From contig OZ245013.1 in NCBI GenBank assembly GCA_965223675.1, positions 1,116,001 to 1,180,000 on the forward strand: a stretch of 64,000 bases of DNA, given 5' to 3'. This document shows positions 17,643 to 27,640 of the stretch, one piece after another. This DNA comes from JAGQKC01 sp965223675 (GTDB lineage Bacteria; Nitrospirota; Nitrospiria; Nitrospirales; UBA8639). Every line of letters starts with the position of its first letter. Positions within the stretch are counted from its first letter, which is position 1. A program made the translations under genes and the position numbers. The notes under the pieces are model-generated. The model made no database searches and was not told where the DNA came from. It saw only the letters and a list, made by a program, of their open reading frames with translations.

Positions 17643-19100
17643 CTACAAACTTTTCGAAGTTCTATTCTCAAGTAAATCGCATAATTTGTGTGCGAACACA
17701 TATAGAGTAAGAAAAAGAATAAACTGGTTGTGCGGACGTCCACCAAACGGTACATATGCAAAAGCGTTCATGAACATGAAAAGGTAAAGACTGAGTAGCC
17801 CAACTCCAATCACATAAAACTCTTCGCGATATTTTGCCCTTTGTATAACCCGAAAAAGCGTTTTGATTAACTTGTAGTTCATAAGAATAACAAGTCCAAG
17901 GCCTACGAGGCCGTTATTGTACAGAACATCAAGAAATGCATTATGTAAATGCCCCGCATCCCAGTGCACTCCTTCAAGGTCCAGTGAGGAAAATTTTGAT
18001 GAAACATAGCCGCTTCCAATCCAAATGTTTTCTAGAATTCTTGGAAGGCTCGCCTGCCATAAATCCATGCGACCTGTGAGAGTCAACCCTGTTTCCTGTT
18101 GATGATAATTAATTAAATAATTCACCATTGGAAGTTTTAACAAAATCGCTAGAACGCCAAAACCAATTATGCCAATGGCCAACCAGAGAGATGTTCGTAA
18201 TTTCCCAGTCAGAATGAGAAACACCATTACTGCAATAAGACAAGAGAGCATAGCAGTCTTGCCAACGCCTAATCCCATTATGACCAATCCATACATCAAC
18301 GATACCTGGTACTTTATTTTTTTCTCATGAGCGAGCGTCAACCACAAAATTGATAATAAGAATAGAGTGCCTCCTACTCGTGAAATACCTGTTGGTGAAA
18401 AGGCACCACCGAATCGTCCACCAGAAAAAAGATCAATATTATCACCAATGACCTGAGTTAAAGGAACACACGATAAAATAAAATAGGTCATCCAGACAAT
18501 TTTAAGTGCCTGTTTAAGCTCTCGCATATTGTTAATTCCGTAGGACCAGATGGTAATGGCCGTGATGGCAAGACATAATTTAAACGCCCAGGCCAAGGAG
18601 TACAGAGGAGAGTCAGAATATGTAGCCGAAAGCATTGCCATCGTGGCGAATAGACTCAAAAGAAATATTCTTTCTGAGAAGAACTCCTTCATATAGATAG
18701 GGTTCCAGAGAGAGAGAATGGCGACCCAACTACTTAAAAAGAGCCATATGACGATTAATCCCGTGACTGCATAAGAAAAGTTTCCGCCTTGTGCCTCTCC
18801 AATCAAGGTTTTTCTCGTCATCACAAACTCACCCAAAAGAAGAAAGAACCATATGATTCCGCCTAGATAAAAGTAGATCCGAATTCCGACAAAATCGTCT
18901 CTCATAAATGTCAGGGATACAACAAGAGTGGCGAGCGCGATAAGACCAGCTGTCCGCAGTCCGACAAAATCAGATATCCAAGGAACTTCTAAAATTGCAA
19001 AGGCAACAAGACAGGAAATAATGACGGGAAAAAGAAAAGGAACGATTCTTAAAAAAAACAACTCATCCGAATTGTTGTGGGTTTTTATCTGTGGACTCAT
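17643..19100 (-). CDS. O-antigen ligase/polymerase family membrane protein (Wzy-like)
   Basis: A 485-residue, very hydrophobic protein with about a dozen predicted membrane helices. The large periplasmic loop near residues 335-390 includes G-R-M-D-L-W-Q-A-S, W-I-G-S-G-Y and H-L-H-N-A-F-L-D-V-L-Y-N-N-G, the HNxxL-type signature of the Wzy_C (O-antigen ligase) family. It is either the polymerase of a Wzy-dependent pathway or a ligase; with Wzz-, Wzx- and Wza-type genes beside it, polymerase is the better guess. It runs opposite to the export operon. Confidence 0.87.
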   Translation of the reverse strand: MSPQIKTHNNSDELFFLRIVPFLFPVIISCLVAFAILEVPWISDFVGLRTAGLIALATLVVSLTFMRDDFVGIRIYFYLGGIIWFFLLLGEFVMTRKTLIGEAQGGNFSYAVTGLIVIWLFLSSWVAILSLWNPIYMKEFFSERIFLLSLFATMAMLSATYSDSPLYSLAWAFKLCLAITAITIWSYGINNMRELKQALKIVWMTYFILSCVPLTQVIGDNIDLFSGGRFGGAFSPTGISRVGGTLFLLSILWLTLAHEKKIKYQVSLMYGLVIMGLGVGKTAMLSCLIAVMVFLILTGKLRTSLWLAIGIIGFGVLAILLKLPMVNYLINYHQQETGLTLTGRMDLWQASLPRILENIWIGSGYVSSKFSSLDLEGVHWDAGHLHNAFLDVLYNNGLVGLGLVILMNYKLIKTLFRVIQRAKYREEFYVIGVGLLSLYLFMFMNAFAYVPFGGRPHNQFILFLTLYVFAHKLCDLLENRTSKSL

Positions 19101-19603
19101 TGATCCCTATGGCTCGATCAAAAGGTTTCTATGTTTTTCGTTCTCAGGAAGATTAGTGCTCATGTTGGTAAGGTAAATTAAGTCCTGTGACGTGCCAGAA
19201 TACAGGCCCTGTCGTCCATGTCATTCTTTCTTTCACATAACGAGAGATTTCTATCGAATGATTCCCACAAACCTAGATTATGTAAAGATCTTTTCTCATA
19301 TTGCCTTCGCCATACTATTCAGGAATGGCTTTTTCGAATAAGGCCGCATTGACATTGGAAGAAACGACATCTCGTATTTAGTCATGAGTGGCATTTCAGT
19401 TAAGCCTATCATAACCACCACGTTAACAATTCTCGAGGGTTTACCGAAAGTGCATATGACCGATGGCTCTATTACCTAAATTTGACAGTGCAATTGAGAC
19501 TGCTACAGTTTATTGACGACGTTCAGGAAGTCTTAGACAACAACTATTTGACCATAAACACTGGGACGATGGTCACCATATGAATTGGCTTGGGAGGCTT
19601 CAA
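19101..19603. other. Gene-poor gap between the Wzy-like gene and the first beta-helix gene
   Basis: About 500 bp between two divergent genes. No open frame with recognisable content was found. It ends in GGGAGG six bases before the ATG at 19604. No clear promoter motif or hairpin was recognised. Confidence 0.5.
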
Positions 19604-21286
19604 ATGAAACACAATCTTCTGATTATAAACCGGCAAATACAATTCGTTGTGCCTCTCGCATCTTTCCTGAGTCTTGTCATCTCCCTGTTTCCGGCGGAAT
19701 CAGCTTATGCGGTACCCGGCGCACCATCATCTTTGGCCTCGGTCCAACCCCAAAAGCATCTAGTTGTGGATAAGAATCATAAATTATCTTCCGACCTTAA
19801 TCCTGGCTCAAACGAACTTCCCTTGAAAACCATTCAAAAGGCCATAGATCTTGCAATAATAAACCGAAAAATTGGCCTCGGCACCAAAATACGTGTCTTT
19901 CCTGGTACTTACCGAGAAGAAGTTATGCTGGCAGTTGGAAGAAAGGAAAGTGACCCTCCAATCGTTCTGGAAGGCACGAAATTGGGAAAAGTTATTATTT
20001 CTGGATCAGATATATGGTCAGACTGGGATACAACCAATAAACCGAATGTGTATGTGCATGCCTGGCCTTATAGTTGGGGACAAGTTCCCTTTCCCTCCAG
20101 TTGGCCATCAAGATTTGACGGCCGTCCAATTCTGCGACGCCAGGAAATGGTTTTCGTGAATACGCTGCCTCATCGGCAAGTTTTGAGTCACAAAGCATTA
20201 ATGCCCGGAACCTTTTTTGTTTCAGAACAGGAAAAACGAATCTATCTCTACCCGAGAACCGGGCATTCAATGGCCAATTCTCTTGTGGAAGTTGCGGTCC
20301 GGCCTTCACTTTTCAAAGCACGTAAAAAAACCAATTTAGTCGTCAGACGCATAGTGTTTCAGCATGCCGCTAGCCAACTGCAAAAGAGCGCGGTAAATTT
20401 TAGTGAAGTCAAGAATCTTCTACTTGAAGACTGTAGGGTTCAGTGGAATAATTGGGTCGGCTATCAGCTTTCCGAAGTTGAACACGTCACAAGCCGTCGG
20501 AATAGCGTCAATTTTAATGGTGGGTCGGGGATCGTTGGCAATAAAGTTCTATCGCTATACTCAGAAAATGAAAAAACATCACACAATAATTGGCGAGGTG
20601 CACAGGCGAATTTCTATTTTTGGGCTGTGGCCGGATCAAAATATTTACATATTCACGATGCCTTGTTTCGAGGTCAAAAATCGATAAGCAATCAAGCCAC
20701 TGGCTTCTGGTTAGATACTGACAATAAAGATATTCTGATTGAAAACAGTCAATGGTGTGGAAATTTCAAATCTGGGTTGTTTATTGAAGCAACTCAAGGC
20801 CCCATCACAGTAACGAATTCGAAAATCTACAAAAACCAGTGGATCGGGGTGCATATTATGACATCAGAAAACACCACCCTGAAAAATAATTATATTTTTG
20901 ATAACCCCGGTGGAATTAGCGTTGCGAAGACTGCAAAACGTACCATCAAGAATTGGGAAACCGGTCAACTTATTAATCTCGAAACGGGTAATTGGACACT
21001 AAGAAACAATGTTATTTCGAGCGATAAGTTTCCATTGGTCGTACGGGTCAGAAATTTTGTGAATACGTTAAATTCTCATGAAAATTATTGGCATCGACAT
21101 TCAAGTCTGAATTTGGGGATGCTTGAGGATGGCCAACTTCCAAGGCAATTCATTACTTTTGCAGATTGGAAATCAGTGTGGGGTAAAGATCAAAGTTCAA
21201 CTCTCGATATACCCATCAGCCCGAGTATCCCGTCTTCACCAACATGCTCGTATAAACGAATCCCCTATTGGGCTTATCCACACTAA
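19604..21286 (+). CDS. Secreted right-handed parallel beta-helix protein, paralogue A
   Basis: The start at 19604 is chosen for its GGGAGG with six-base spacing; the protein has 560 residues. A signal peptide (L-A-S-F-L-S-L-V-I-S-L-F-P-A-E-S-A-Y-A) is followed by P-L-K-T-I-Q-K-A-I-D-L-A and V-F-P-G-T-Y-R-E-E-V, the classic opening of pectate-lyase-like beta helices. Asn-rich coils come later (I-Y-K-N-Q-W-I-G-V-H, T-L-K-N-N-Y-I-F-D-N). Such folds act as polysaccharide lyases, epimerases or binders. It is a close paralogue of the gene at 24234, sharing S-G-S-D-I-W, N-N-W-R-G-A and a C-terminal I-P-Y-W motif. Its role in processing the exported polymer is inferred. Confidence 0.88.
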   Translation: MKHNLLIINRQIQFVVPLASFLSLVISLFPAESAYAVPGAPSSLASVQPQKHLVVDKNHKLSSDLNPGSNELPLKTIQKAIDLAIINRKIGLGTKIRVFPGTYREEVMLAVGRKESDPPIVLEGTKLGKVIISGSDIWSDWDTTNKPNVYVHAWPYSWGQVPFPSSWPSRFDGRPILRRQEMVFVNTLPHRQVLSHKALMPGTFFVSEQEKRIYLYPRTGHSMANSLVEVAVRPSLFKARKKTNLVVRRIVFQHAASQLQKSAVNFSEVKNLLLEDCRVQWNNWVGYQLSEVEHVTSRRNSVNFNGGSGIVGNKVLSLYSENEKTSHNNWRGAQANFYFWAVAGSKYLHIHDALFRGQKSISNQATGFWLDTDNKDILIENSQWCGNFKSGLFIEATQGPITVTNSKIYKNQWIGVHIMTSENTTLKNNYIFDNPGGISVAKTAKRTIKNWETGQLINLETGNWTLRNNVISSDKFPLVVRVRNFVNTLNSHENYWHRHSSLNLGMLEDGQLPRQFITFADWKSVWGKDQSSTLDIPISPSIPSSPTCSYKRIPYWAYPH

Positions 21287-21447
21287 GCCGTTGAGTGACA
21301 TAGCCTGAAACACTTCCCTATGATGTTTCATCTTGTTTGATTCTGCACTGACAAAAGCCTTGATGAACGATGGATCACTAGATAAAGACGTCACAGAACA
21401 AAGACACGGTACATTTCGAGGAAATCACTGAATCACGAAGATTTGCA

Positions 21448-22635
21448 TCAGTGGTTGTCAGTACAAATCTTAGCAGCGTTGTCGTAAACCTCCATTAACA
21501 TCGTGTGATTACGATCCGCCATGTAAGATTGCTCAAAAACGGCACGAGAGTTTTTTCGCATAGCAGCAAGCTCTTGTGGATGCTCCTTCGCCCATAAAAC
21601 TTTTTCAGCTAAATCTCCTGAATCGCCGGCAATAAAGTGCAGCCCGGTCTTTCCATGATGAATAAGTGACTTCATTGCGCCAATGTTGCTGGCCACCACC
21701 GGCAACCCAACGCCATAGGCTTCAATAATTGTCCTAGGCAAACATTCATACCACATTGATGGAAATATCAAAACCAGCGCGTTTTTCATTAGAGCAACCA
21801 CCTCAGTTTGTGAGCGAGGACCTACGTAATCAAAACCCGGAAGCTGGTGAGCCAGCTGTGTCAATCTTGGCGCCATCTCTCCATCACCGACAATCTTGAT
21901 TGGAACACGTTCCTTAAGTTTCTCCCAGGCGTTGATGATCGTCTCTAATCCTTTTTCCGGAACTAGCCTACCCACAAATAAGGCATATCCTCCGAGCCCA
22001 GTCCCTATTTCAGGATCTTTCTGCAAAAAGTTCGGTTTAAGCGTAATCCTGTCAGGGTCAATTCCTCCTTCCAGATAAACGTTTCGTGAAAACTCCGTCA
22101 ATGCAATAAACTGATCCACATGTGTTTTCCAAGTCTTGAGTAGACGATGAAGAACTAACGCAGACATGGCGCCTAGACTTGCGAGACGACTTCTTCGATA
22201 ACAGGTATGTTTCACGCCTGGCCATGGGATCAACTTCCCAAAACAATCAAGACACACATGCTGGTCACGAAAAAAAATGCCGTTTAAACAAAACATCCGA
22301 TAGTTGTGAAGTGTTTGAACAATAGGTACTTTTTCAGCATGGGCCGCATAGTAGCCAGAAGGAGAAATTAAAGGAAATATGTTATGGAAATGAGCGACAT
22401 CTGGTCGATGCTGTTGTATGAGTTGGCGAATATGAAGATAAGAAAGCGGATTCCATAACACCGATTTCATTCGGGTCAAGGCCGGCTGTTTCACAATAGT
22501 CTTATTATGCATGGTATAGTGAATAACAGTATGACCATGCTCTCGCAACAGATCTCCTTCAGCAGAAAAAACTTGGTCTTCGCCCCCTGGTTCGAGGTAG
22601 AAGTTATGAATGAGCAAAACTTTCATTGGAAACAT
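21448..22635 (-). CDS. Family 4 glycosyltransferase
   Basis: A 395-residue GT-B enzyme. The N-domain has L-I-H-N-F-Y-L-E-P-G-G-E-D-Q-V, typical of GT4 proteins. The C-domain has G-R-L-V-P-E-K-G-L-E, I-V-G-D-G-E and P-S-M-W-Y-E-C-L-P-R-T-I-I-E-A-Y-G, the donor-binding E-x7-E region. It is a retaining transferase that probably adds one sugar to the lipid-linked repeat unit at the cytoplasmic face. Cysteines in C-L-D-C-F-G-K-L-I and H-T-C-Y-R are seen in a subgroup of this family. The acceptor and donor cannot be read from sequence. Confidence 0.93.
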   Translation of the reverse strand: MFPMKVLLIHNFYLEPGGEDQVFSAEGDLLREHGHTVIHYTMHNKTIVKQPALTRMKSVLWNPLSYLHIRQLIQQHRPDVAHFHNIFPLISPSGYYAAHAEKVPIVQTLHNYRMFCLNGIFFRDQHVCLDCFGKLIPWPGVKHTCYRRSRLASLGAMSALVLHRLLKTWKTHVDQFIALTEFSRNVYLEGGIDPDRITLKPNFLQKDPEIGTGLGGYALFVGRLVPEKGLETIINAWEKLKERVPIKIVGDGEMAPRLTQLAHQLPGFDYVGPRSQTEVVALMKNALVLIFPSMWYECLPRTIIEAYGVGLPVVASNIGAMKSLIHHGKTGLHFIAGDSGDLAEKVLWAKEHPQELAAMRKNSRAVFEQSYMADRNHTMLMEVYDNAAKICTDNH

Positions 22636-23357
22636 TGTATGAAAATACGCTAGACAGCAACCTTACCATTTTTTAACACTGTACCTTTTGTCCCAAGCAA
22701 TAAATTCGCCAATTTGCCAAATGTGTATCTGTCTTGATTCTGAATCTTTTTGTTATGCAAAACGAAAGAAGTGCTCTATTATCAGAATGAATAGCACGCA
22801 TACAGGAGAATATATGAAAATCATCAGGCTACTCAACACTCATTTAAAAGGTAGCTCACTTTAAAATTCTCTATTTATCAGAATTGATTGAGCAATCTGC
22901 ATAGGGTGTCAGCTTCCTGCGAAGCTGAGCTCAACTTTACTCACGAAATCCAGCAGGACTTAAGATGGATTACGCACACATGGGAAACTCGAAGAGAAAT
23001 TGTCTTCGACTGCATAGATTGGGGCATGGCTCGTGGAAGGCGTGATATGCTTAACCATGCGACGAGAAGATCTTTAAAAATTGAAAGGTCGTAGACTGTG
23101 CCTTGTATTGTGAGTTCCTGACCTTTTACGATGAGCGTTCGTGACACTCAGAAATCTATGTAGTTAAATAGCGAGACTTGGTATTTTCCTTGGTCAGTTC
23201 AGTGATTAGGCTTGGGGATATGTGAATAATGGTCCTCTAAAACATCTATTGAGCTTCCTTCGAGAATTTTTTACTTTCTTCTGCTACCTTTTCAAAAAGA
23301 ACCCATTGCTATGACAGTGAAGTCTTGAGAATTCGCGATGTAACACGATATGTTCAT
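22636..23357. other. Gene-poor gap between glycosyltransferase and sulfotransferase genes
   Basis: About 720 bp on the mosaic side of the locus. A 68-codon frame at 22888-23094 (+) was considered but has no family resemblance and no ribosome binding site. No hairpin followed by a T-run was noticed. The gap may be a decayed gene, but no homologous remnant was recognised. Confidence 0.5.
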
Positions 23358-24083
23358 TTATGATATACGCAGAAAAGCTTCATAAACTTCGTTGGCTTGA
23401 TGACACAGTGGTTGTAGAGAAGTGTTCTGAAGCTGTTCTTGAAACTCTTTTACTTTTAATTTTCTAACTGAAGAAGGACGAGCTATTTGAGTTTCAATCA
23501 CTTCTCTTTTTGCATTCTTCAACGCGTTCCTTCGCTCGAGTTCTTTAAAGACTTTATTGACATTTTCATCCGTATGATCAAACGGTTTAAATGTTGTATT
23601 GTATTTTTGGTTAAATCGTTCAATAACCAACCCGAAATTGGTGGTGACTTCCTCAAATTTGGCAATAAAGATTTGCTCGCGTAAAGGCATAAGTTCACGA
23701 TAAAATTTTATATAGAAATTTAATGCCGCATGTAAGGACAAAGCCGTATCCCCCATTACCAAAGAAATAACAGCATCTTGTGGTTTCCGGATCAGGAGCA
23801 TGATCGGAACCTGATATTTCAATCCTCGATAAATGTGCGCAGGCACATGCATATGCGACCCAATTCTTACCTCTTTATCTTGAGCCATGGCGAAAGCCAC
23901 CACCGAAAAAGTATTACCTGATCGAGGAAACCCTTCAATTAAAATATCTGAATCAGTTCTGACAGCTTGGTTCTTATTCGTATCTTTCACGCAATAAACA
24001 GGGAAAAACAGCTTAGGATAATCTCCCAAAAAGGTTCGAATCTCATGGCGAAAGTGGCGAATTGAAGTTTGTAAAGTTTTCAT
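23358..24083 (-). CDS. Sulfotransferase (PAPS-dependent)
   Basis: A 241-residue protein. The 5'-phosphosulfate-binding loop reads G-F-P-R-S-G-N-T-F at residues 51-59 and the 3'-phosphate-binding segment reads R-K-P-Q-D-A-V-I-S at 99-107; both are diagnostic of the sulfotransferase fold. It is shorter than typical carbohydrate sulfotransferases and has no signal or membrane helix, so it acts in the cytoplasm, probably on lipid-linked sugar intermediates. It pairs logically with cysC at 9397, which makes the PAPS donor. The sugar acceptor is inferred from context; a small molecule or lipid acceptor is possible. Confidence 0.87.
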   Translation of the reverse strand: MKTLQTSIRHFRHEIRTFLGDYPKLFFPVYCVKDTNKNQAVRTDSDILIEGFPRSGNTFSVVAFAMAQDKEVRIGSHMHVPAHIYRGLKYQVPIMLLIRKPQDAVISLVMGDTALSLHAALNFYIKFYRELMPLREQIFIAKFEEVTTNFGLVIERFNQKYNTTFKPFDHTDENVNKVFKELERRNALKNAKREVIETQIARPSSVRKLKVKEFQEQLQNTSLQPLCHQANEVYEAFLRIS

Positions 24084-24233
24084 CGAATGAAGTTCCTCAC
24101 TTTTTTCTTATAATTGTGCTATCAAAAATACGTTGGGAAAGGTGTCATGCAAGACTCACGACTCATCTTATGTCGTCATCAACACCATCGTCAGTGGGGA
24201 ATTTCCAATGCCCCCACCTCATGTTCAGACCTT

Positions 24234-25973
24234 TTATTTGACCGTGATAACATGATCAGATCGATTTTGAACTAAATTTTGACTATGCTGAAGTCCTATC
24301 CAATAGGGGATCATTTCATACGTACAATCCGGAACAGAACCTAGCTCAAGTCTGGCTACTTTATGAAAACTTGACTTTGCACCATGATGAAAAGTCTGTT
24401 GCCATTCTGAGAAGTTAAAGGCCTGATTCGAAGAATGTTCCCGAGCAAGAAATCCAATGTCAGCTTGAGGGCGAATCCAAGAGTTTTGATCAGAATTCAG
24501 GGTATTTATGAAACTCTCTGCTCGTATTACCATTAATAGGTTGGAGCCGGCGAGAATATTATGTCGTAGAGTCCAGCCCCCCGTTTCTAAGTCAAGAAGT
24601 TGTCGGGTTTCCCAATTTTGTATCGTGCGCTTTGAGGTTCTTGCCACACTGAGTGCGGCACCCGAATTGTCGAAAATTTGATTTTGTTCAAGTGTGATAT
24701 TTTCTGATGTCATTAAATGTAATCCAACCCATTCATTATGGTAAATCTTAGAATCCATAACTCTTATTGGTCCCTGGCTTGCTTCAATGAATAAACCGTA
24801 TTGCAAATTACCACACCACCGACATTGTTCAACGACAATATCTCTATTGTCAGTATCAAACCAAAACCCTCCAGCATGATTACTGATTGCTCTTTGTCTC
24901 CGAATTATCGCCTCATGTACACCTAAATATTTGGCTCCTGACACTGCCCAAAAAAATAAGCCCCCCCGTGCTCCTCGCCAGTTATTATAAGAAGTGAGGT
25001 CATCTTCCGATAACAATGATCGTATTTGCGTCCCTACAATGCCGGCTCCACCGTTGTAATTTGCGGCATTTCTTCGACTTGTTACATGTTCAACATTAAA
25101 AAACTGATACCCTGTCCAATTATTCCACCGAAACCAACAATCTTCAAGTAGGAGATTTTTTAAATCTGCGAAATTCGCAGCACTTTCTTGTATAGGACTT
25201 GTGGCATGTTGAAATATTAAACGTCGCAGCACAATATTGGATGTTCCGTTAACAGTAAGTAATTTTGGTCGAACTGCAACCTCAACAAGCGATTCTTCAA
25301 GCTTTGTTTTTTTACGAGGAGATACATAAATCTGCTGTTCATCTTCAGCCACATAAAATGAACCACGAACGAGTTTGTTCTTTGACAGGACCTGCTTGAG
25401 AGGAAGTTTATTTATATACACCATTTCGCGTCGTCGGAGAATGGAGCCTCTATCAAGGCGAGCAGGCCAATTTGAAGGAAATGGCGCACTTCCCCATCTA
25501 TAGGGCCATGCGTGGACAAAAACATTCGGCTGACTTGTTGCCTGCCAATCATGCCAAATGTCCGAGCCTGATATAATCACTCCCTGTTCTTCGCCCTCGA
25601 TCATGATAATTGGTTCATTCGTCGGTACGGATGCGGTCTGCTGAAAAATTAAATCAATACTCTCTCGATAAGTTCCTGGCTTGATAATGACTTTCGTGGA
25701 TATCCCATTTTTTCGATTGAGTTTTGCGATATCGACCGCTTTCGCGATCGTTCTCAGGGGTAAATCTAATGTGCCAGGATTTCCATTAGACGCAAACATA
25801 TGAGTGATATCCACGACTAGACGTTCATGAGGATTTGCCTTTTCAAGAAATGCAGGAGCTCCGATATTCGCTGCGTGGGCGTGAGGTAGTTCAACATTCA
25901 CCGTCACGGGTAAAGAAATCATAAGAATCGTTGCAGTAGCACATAACCGAATATTTTGAAAGATACAGCTCAT
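24234..25973 (-). CDS. Secreted right-handed parallel beta-helix protein, paralogue B
   Basis: About 579 residues. The start at 25973 (ATG-AGC) follows GGGGGT; a second in-frame ATG lies four codons upstream. The signal peptide (A-T-A-T-I-L-M-I-S-L-P-V-T-V) leads into P-L-R-T-I-A-K-A-V-D-I-A and I-K-P-G-T-Y-R-E-S, then Asn-rich beta-helix coils with D-S-K-I-Y-H-N-E-W-V-G-L-H-L-M-T-S-E-N. It matches paralogue A over essentially its whole length, with a similar C-terminal C-T-Y-E-M-I-P-Y-W. The two copies lie about 3 kb apart in opposite orientation, flanking the GT4 and sulfotransferase genes. A lyase, epimerase or binding role on the exported polymer is inferred. Confidence 0.88.
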   Translation of the reverse strand: MSCIFQNIRLCATATILMISLPVTVNVELPHAHAANIGAPAFLEKANPHERLVVDITHMFASNGNPGTLDLPLRTIAKAVDIAKLNRKNGISTKVIIKPGTYRESIDLIFQQTASVPTNEPIIMIEGEEQGVIISGSDIWHDWQATSQPNVFVHAWPYRWGSAPFPSNWPARLDRGSILRRREMVYINKLPLKQVLSKNKLVRGSFYVAEDEQQIYVSPRKKTKLEESLVEVAVRPKLLTVNGTSNIVLRRLIFQHATSPIQESAANFADLKNLLLEDCWFRWNNWTGYQFFNVEHVTSRRNAANYNGGAGIVGTQIRSLLSEDDLTSYNNWRGARGGLFFWAVSGAKYLGVHEAIIRRQRAISNHAGGFWFDTDNRDIVVEQCRWCGNLQYGLFIEASQGPIRVMDSKIYHNEWVGLHLMTSENITLEQNQIFDNSGAALSVARTSKRTIQNWETRQLLDLETGGWTLRHNILAGSNLLMVIRAESFINTLNSDQNSWIRPQADIGFLAREHSSNQAFNFSEWQQTFHHGAKSSFHKVARLELGSVPDCTYEMIPYWIGLQHSQNLVQNRSDHVITVK

Positions 25974-26185
25974 ATTGACCCCCATGGATGTTGCATTGTG
26001 AATCTTCTACTATCACGCAGGTGCATTGCCCAGATAAGTTTCTGGTTTTTGACTAACGTCTTGCACATATGGGCACGTTCAAATTAGGCCACTTGACCAA
26101 TTTTCGTCACCCTCACCATTGCGGTAGTATATATAATGAATCCGCGGGGTTAGACTGCTTATGAAAATTTTAATCTCTTCGAGAC

Positions 26186-27502
26186 CTATCCTTGATGAAA
26201 AACCTCCTTTTTCACATTTTCTTCGCTACATATTTCCAAAACTTTGTTTTTCACGAATAAAAGGACGAATACTTCAAGTGTCGAACTGACGAGTAGTCCA
26301 ACGACAGCACCGGCGACTCCAAAATACGAAATGAAACTCCATCCAACGAACACACTCACGAATGCACCGATGCATCTAGCTTGAAAAATCCCATAAGACC
26401 ATTCCATGGCTTTGATAAGTGTGCTCCAAGCCTGATTGAAACCTGCAACGATCGCCACAAACCCAAAGATCGGAAGAAGAGGTGTAAAAGAACTGTAATA
26501 GTCATTCTGGTATACCCAAGCAAGAATCTCTTTACCAAACATAAACAATGGGGTCAGATATCCTATGACCATCAAGGCATTAAGTCTTATCAAGCTTTTT
26601 TCTTTTTCCCGGAAGAATGTTGCAGACTGACTTCCTTTATTCTTAGCAAGCCAAGGTAATAGATATGAGCCCATGGCGATTAAGATTTGTTGAACGGGAA
26701 GAATGAGGTTTTGTACCGCCCGAAATGCTCCTGCCTGTGGTAACCCAAGTAGTAATCCCACCAAGGGAATATAGGCCATTTTTGCGATCCAGTTTGGAAT
26801 GGCACCCAAAACAATCCATTTGCCAAATCTCATATGTTCTCTGTACACGTTTTTTTGATCGATTATGTCTAACGCATTCGATGCTAAATGATTTTTCCTC
26901 GGAAGACTTTTTATATTGATGTACCAGGTCAAGATTCCAGCAAATAGACTTCCTCCTCCCATGACAAGAAACACCGAGATGGGAGACAAAACAGAGTTGC
27001 GTTGAAGAATGTATAGCCCCACGATAAGCGTCACTGTATACAGCGTACTTCCAACTATCGCAAAAAATGGAGCTTCACGCACATAGCAAACTCGTCTTGC
27101 CACCCAGAAGAACAGTATAAACGGACTTGAAAGTACCACTACCACATAAGCTTCTACTTTTTGCATCTCACCGAGAAAAAACACGCAGGTTAAGATCAGA
27201 AAAACTCCCAGGGATAAAGAAACACTTACGAGAAAATGTAGTTTCAATACAGAAGAAAGATATGGCAGTAGGCAGGATGAATACTTTGAAGGCCCCAACA
27301 CGCTTAATGGTTCAATCACCAATCCATTAGAAAAACATGCTAATAGAATAAGAAATGAGAACATGACAGCAAAGGCACCAAATTCGTCTGGCGAGAGCCA
27401 TCTCGCGACCAGAATTTGAACGATAAAGGTCCCTCCAGAATAAATACCTTGGTCAATCACACTCAACGACAATTGAGGAACTAAGTCTTTCAGCCCTTTC
27501 AT
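26186..27502 (-). CDS. Polysaccharide flippase (Wzx/MATE-like)
   Basis: About 438 residues with some twelve hydrophobic helices and the N-terminal pattern S-V-I-D-Q-G-I-Y-S-G-G-T-F-I-V-Q-I-L-V-A-R-W-L, typical of the polysaccharide biosynthesis (MOP/MATE) flippase family. The ATG at 27502 is chosen; an upstream in-frame TTG at 27535 lacks a ribosome binding site. It would flip the lipid-linked repeat unit to the periplasm for the Wzy-like protein. An IS3 element lies about 110 bp upstream of the start and may separate the gene from its original promoter or operon. Confidence 0.87.
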   Translation of the reverse strand: MKGLKDLVPQLSLSVIDQGIYSGGTFIVQILVARWLSPDEFGAFAVMFSFLILLACFSNGLVIEPLSVLGPSKYSSCLLPYLSSVLKLHFLVSVSLSLGVFLILTCVFFLGEMQKVEAYVVVVLSSPFILFFWVARRVCYVREAPFFAIVGSTLYTVTLIVGLYILQRNSVLSPISVFLVMGGGSLFAGILTWYINIKSLPRKNHLASNALDIIDQKNVYREHMRFGKWIVLGAIPNWIAKMAYIPLVGLLLGLPQAGAFRAVQNLILPVQQILIAMGSYLLPWLAKNKGSQSATFFREKEKSLIRLNALMVIGYLTPLFMFGKEILAWVYQNDYYSSFTPLLPIFGFVAIVAGFNQAWSTLIKAMEWSYGIFQARCIGAFVSVFVGWSFISYFGVAGAVVGLLVSSTLEVFVLLFVKNKVLEICSEENVKKEVFHQG

Positions 27503-27612
27503 GAATTTATTGGACCATTTGTGCTCGCTATACAATACGCGTTCTATTTGATCTATGCAGCAGTATATCTGTTGGACTCATGCTAGTGGAACCTAGAAAA
27601 ATTTGGTGAACT

Positions 27613-27640
27613 TGTAATGCTCCCCTGAAGTCAAGCCACC
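27613..27640. repeat. IS terminal inverted repeat, orfB side
   Basis: This end starts TGTAATGCTCCCC and ends GCCACC, overlapping the orfB stop codon. It pairs imperfectly with the other end (TATACTGACCCCC ... GACCACC when read inward), with one or two small gaps. The exact outer boundary is set by the flanking AACT. Confidence 0.7.

Noticed and set aside
22888..23094. 68-codon + frame in the gap between glycosyltransferase and sulfotransferase genes
   Set aside because: No recognisable family, no ribosome binding site and isolated; could be a remnant but nothing supports it.
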